Origin: Ustulina deusta
Lineage: Eukaryota; Ascomycota; Sordariomycetes; Xylariales; Xylariaceae
DNA length: 64,000 nucleotides
Assembly (NCBI GenBank): GCA_023159155.1
Contig: JAJNNX010000004.1
Coordinates: forward strand, 1 to 64,000
Direction: 5' to 3'
Positions 61,829-64,000 of the stretch are shown here, in pieces. Numbering within the stretch: the first letter of the stretch is position 1; each line of letters begins with the position of its first letter. The notes under the pieces are model-generated. The model did no database searches. It was not told the DNA's origin and saw nothing but the letters and a program-made list of their open reading frames with translations. Made by a program: the position numbers and the translations under genes.

Positions 61829-63180
61829 GTCGAAGCAGGGAATGGTTATATGCCCTCCTGAATGGCACGGCCACCAGCCCCGAATGGTATCTAGCAAGAT
61901 CGGCACCAGTGCCCACGGCCGTGGCTCGTATGGCGGACGGCGCGTGCGCTCTTTCCGTAGGGTTCGAGAGGGCTGCGAACGTCGACGGAGCGGCTTGCAG
62001 AAGATCGGGAGGTCGAGGGCGCAAGGACAGCGAGGCGGGATGGCGCTTGACTGTAGCCAACGAGTCAGGATAGGTTCTGCAAGTAAAACATTCGATTAGG
62101 CAGGATTCGTCACTTGTCGTATCCCGACCTACCTGCCTATGGTCAAAGCAACGCAACAAACGGTATCGCGCCAACCCAGTGGGCAGCAGGATTGCAATCA
62201 AAAGCTCCTCTCCTAGGCAGAGCGTTACGGCAGAGAACAAGGACATACGGCGACCATGCCGTGCTGCGCTTTCATCCCTCCTTGGCCTTCATCCCTGAGT
62301 TGAGTGGTTCAAAGGTCTATTTCGCCAGCACTCGAAAAGAACAAGTAGTTACTGGAATAGGAAGTTGTCTAGCATCTGATCCGAATTGAGTTTCTGCTTG
62401 TAGCTTAAGTTAGTCTAGTATATACTAGGTAAGAAGCGGCTTAGCCTAAGCTCCCTGGTTCAAGGAGGACGGGTTGATGCACCTACTACATAGGTACCTA
62501 TGTACCCTTGGTAGCACAGGGATGCCTTAGGGAGATATAACCTGCCTGTTACTATGCCATAGGTAGTGGATTGTCTTTTTGCTATGGGTCCCGAAGGACA
62601 TGGGTGCTTTACTTTACAGGGCCTATGAGTTCCATTCCCCCACTCCACAGTACCTACTTGAATGTTATATCCATATAATATTCAAATACTAGCCGGGCTG
62701 CAAGGAGGACCTAATTAATACGCATGTACGCTAGAACTTTACGTACATAGTAGGTCGCTACTCTGACCAGCATCCAGCTCTGGTACAGCGGTAAATACCT
62801 ACACAACCATCGACCCCTCCATAAGGCTCCCTCTACCTAACCTCCGTCCACCTTGCCCCTTGTCCCCAGCTGTGCGGGTTTGGACTGCACCTACCTACTT
62901 ACCTAGCACCTAGGTACACTACCTCTCACCTTACCTTACCTTACCTTACTCGCCTAAGTACCAGAAGCGATAGGTAGCTCCTGCTAAGAGTACATACCTA
63001 CCTACCTCTCTACCTGCGTCTACATGCGTGCATCAACCTTGTTTCCTCACGCTTAGGTATTCCGGTCCGCGGCAGCCAGAAATTCTTACCTACCTACATT
63101 CTCGTACATCGCCATACATCGGAGACATACCGAAGGTTAGTATAGAACCCCCTAAAATAGAAGTTATCCTGGCCAATGTC
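61829..63180. promoter_or_regulatory. divergent promoter region of the mannosidase and ATG10
   Basis: About 1.35 kb. Near ATG10, from about 62880 to 63100, the DNA is packed with CTACCT/TAGGTA motifs and an ACCTT pentamer repeat (about 62930-62949). ORFs in the region have no motifs. Confidence 0.45.
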
Positions 63181-64000
63181 ATGTCGTCGTATTCTCAGCC
63201 GCTCCGCCCACCTGAGGGAACGATGACAAGCCAGACCTCAACTTACCGATGCTACCCTTTCCTTACCAACGAGGAATTTGCCGAGGTCTGCCACTACCTT
63301 GACGCGAAATACTACCAGGCTACTCTAGGTCCCCTTCGCAATCAATGGCGCCTCCACCTCCACACAGCCTTGGATACTTCTGCAGCCTCGCATGCCGGTC
63401 TAGTGACCTTCTTACAAATCATCAAGCCGCTCGAAAACAACGACGTTGATAACCAACTCGCATGCCGCCTCGGCAATGTTGCTTTGGACGAGTCACACGC
63501 GTCAACTCGACGATCCACACGACAGGCCATGCACCAGTCTGCGGCTGACAGTATGCTGATAAGCATGGAAGAAGCGGACAAGGTTCGTGGCATTGGACGT
63601 TTATTTATGCTGCAACTCGATACTCTCCTATGTCCCGCTAACATGCTTTTCTGCCAGGAGGTCCTTCGGCATTCGTCAAGAGCGAGCTTCCAGTCGGCCC
63701 ATGTCGTGTACGAAATTCATCTTCACCCGACATACCAGGCGCCATGCCTCTGGTTTAGTTTACACAATTTGCCAATCGACGAATCGCCGTTCGATATCGA
63801 CTCCGTTTTCCGACATTTGGTGCCGGACCATCTCAAATATGTTCTCCGCAGCCAAGGCGCCATAGGAGGAATCTCCATCGAGGCAAGTAATTCATCTGTG
63901 CTATATAAGTCAACAATGCACTCTCATCGGGATTTCCATTGCCTCTACCTCGTAGACTAATACCAAGCTTACAGCATCATCCCATCACAGGCGTGCCAAC
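63181..64000 (+). CDS. ATG10: autophagy E2-like conjugating enzyme ATG10, 3' end outside window
   Basis: E2-like enzyme that conjugates ATG12 to ATG5 in autophagosome formation. Exons: 63181-63582, 63658-63882 and 63975-64000 (continues off the window). The sequence FLTNEEFAEVCHYL and QWRLHLHTALDTSA fits the ATG10 N-terminal half, and HLHPTYQAPCLWFSLHNLP then FDIDSVFRHLVPD is the family core. Exon 3 begins HHPITGVP, so the catalytic HPC motif should follow just outside. Intron 1 (75 nt, GTTCGT to CTGCCAG, branch-like GCTAAC) has no stop and keeps frame. Intron 2 (63883-63974) has a GC donor, AG/GCAAGT. Starts at 63223 or, further upstream in frame, 63028 are possible. Confidence 0.88.

Overview
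The window comes from a filamentous ascomycete (Pezizomycotina, probably a sordariomycete). Genes carry short spliceosomal introns (about 50-150 nt, GT-AG plus one GC-AG), several encode typical fungal proteins, and the genome is sharply bipartite. About 37.6 kb of extremely AT-rich, stop-riddled retrotransposon sequence, with the CpA-to-TpA look of repeat-induced point mutation (RIP), abuts about 26.4 kb of balanced-composition, gene-bearing DNA at position 37577.

The AT-rich block can be resolved into individual elements. Positions 1-8810 hold a Ty3/gypsy chromovirus (E, plus strand, 5' end off the window) followed by four progressively nested 3' remnants of the same family. After an 850-bp balanced-composition island (about 9190-10039) comes a Ty1/copia element A (minus strand, 10040-24229), split by a second copy B of the same family (plus strand, 16641-23744). 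A 118-bp unique spacer (24230-24347) separates A from a third copia copy C (minus strand, 24348-37576), itself split by a second chromovirus D (minus strand, 25830-31963). Five-base target-site duplications (CCATG, ATAGT, GGATA, TATAG) fix the ends of A, B, C and D. The copia family is about 7.1 kb with 160-bp LTRs and a primer-binding site matching the anticodon arm of initiator tRNA-Met. The chromovirus is about 6.1 kb with 240-bp LTRs. The reverse transcriptase catalytic Asp-Asp pair reads Asn-Asn in all five copies seen, and no element has an intact reading frame.

The gene-bearing part holds: mitochondrial ribosomal protein uL2m (RML2, minus), B-type cyclin (nimE-like, plus), a doubtful small minus-strand ORF, a secreted M28 aminopeptidase with PA domain (plus, nine exons including a 9-nt micro-exon), a secreted thaumatin-like protein (plus), an uncharacterised NTF2-like-fold protein with repeated acidic/aromatic motifs (plus), an amino-acid permease of the YAT family (minus), a GH47 alpha-1,2-mannosidase of the early secretory pathway (minus), and the 5' part of the autophagy E2-like enzyme ATG10 (plus, cut by the window end). 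The genes form no obvious pathway cluster; this looks like ordinary housekeeping chromosome beside a RIP-inactivated retrotransposon block. Exon structures were worked out by hand from splice signals, reading-frame continuity and family motifs. No database search was run.
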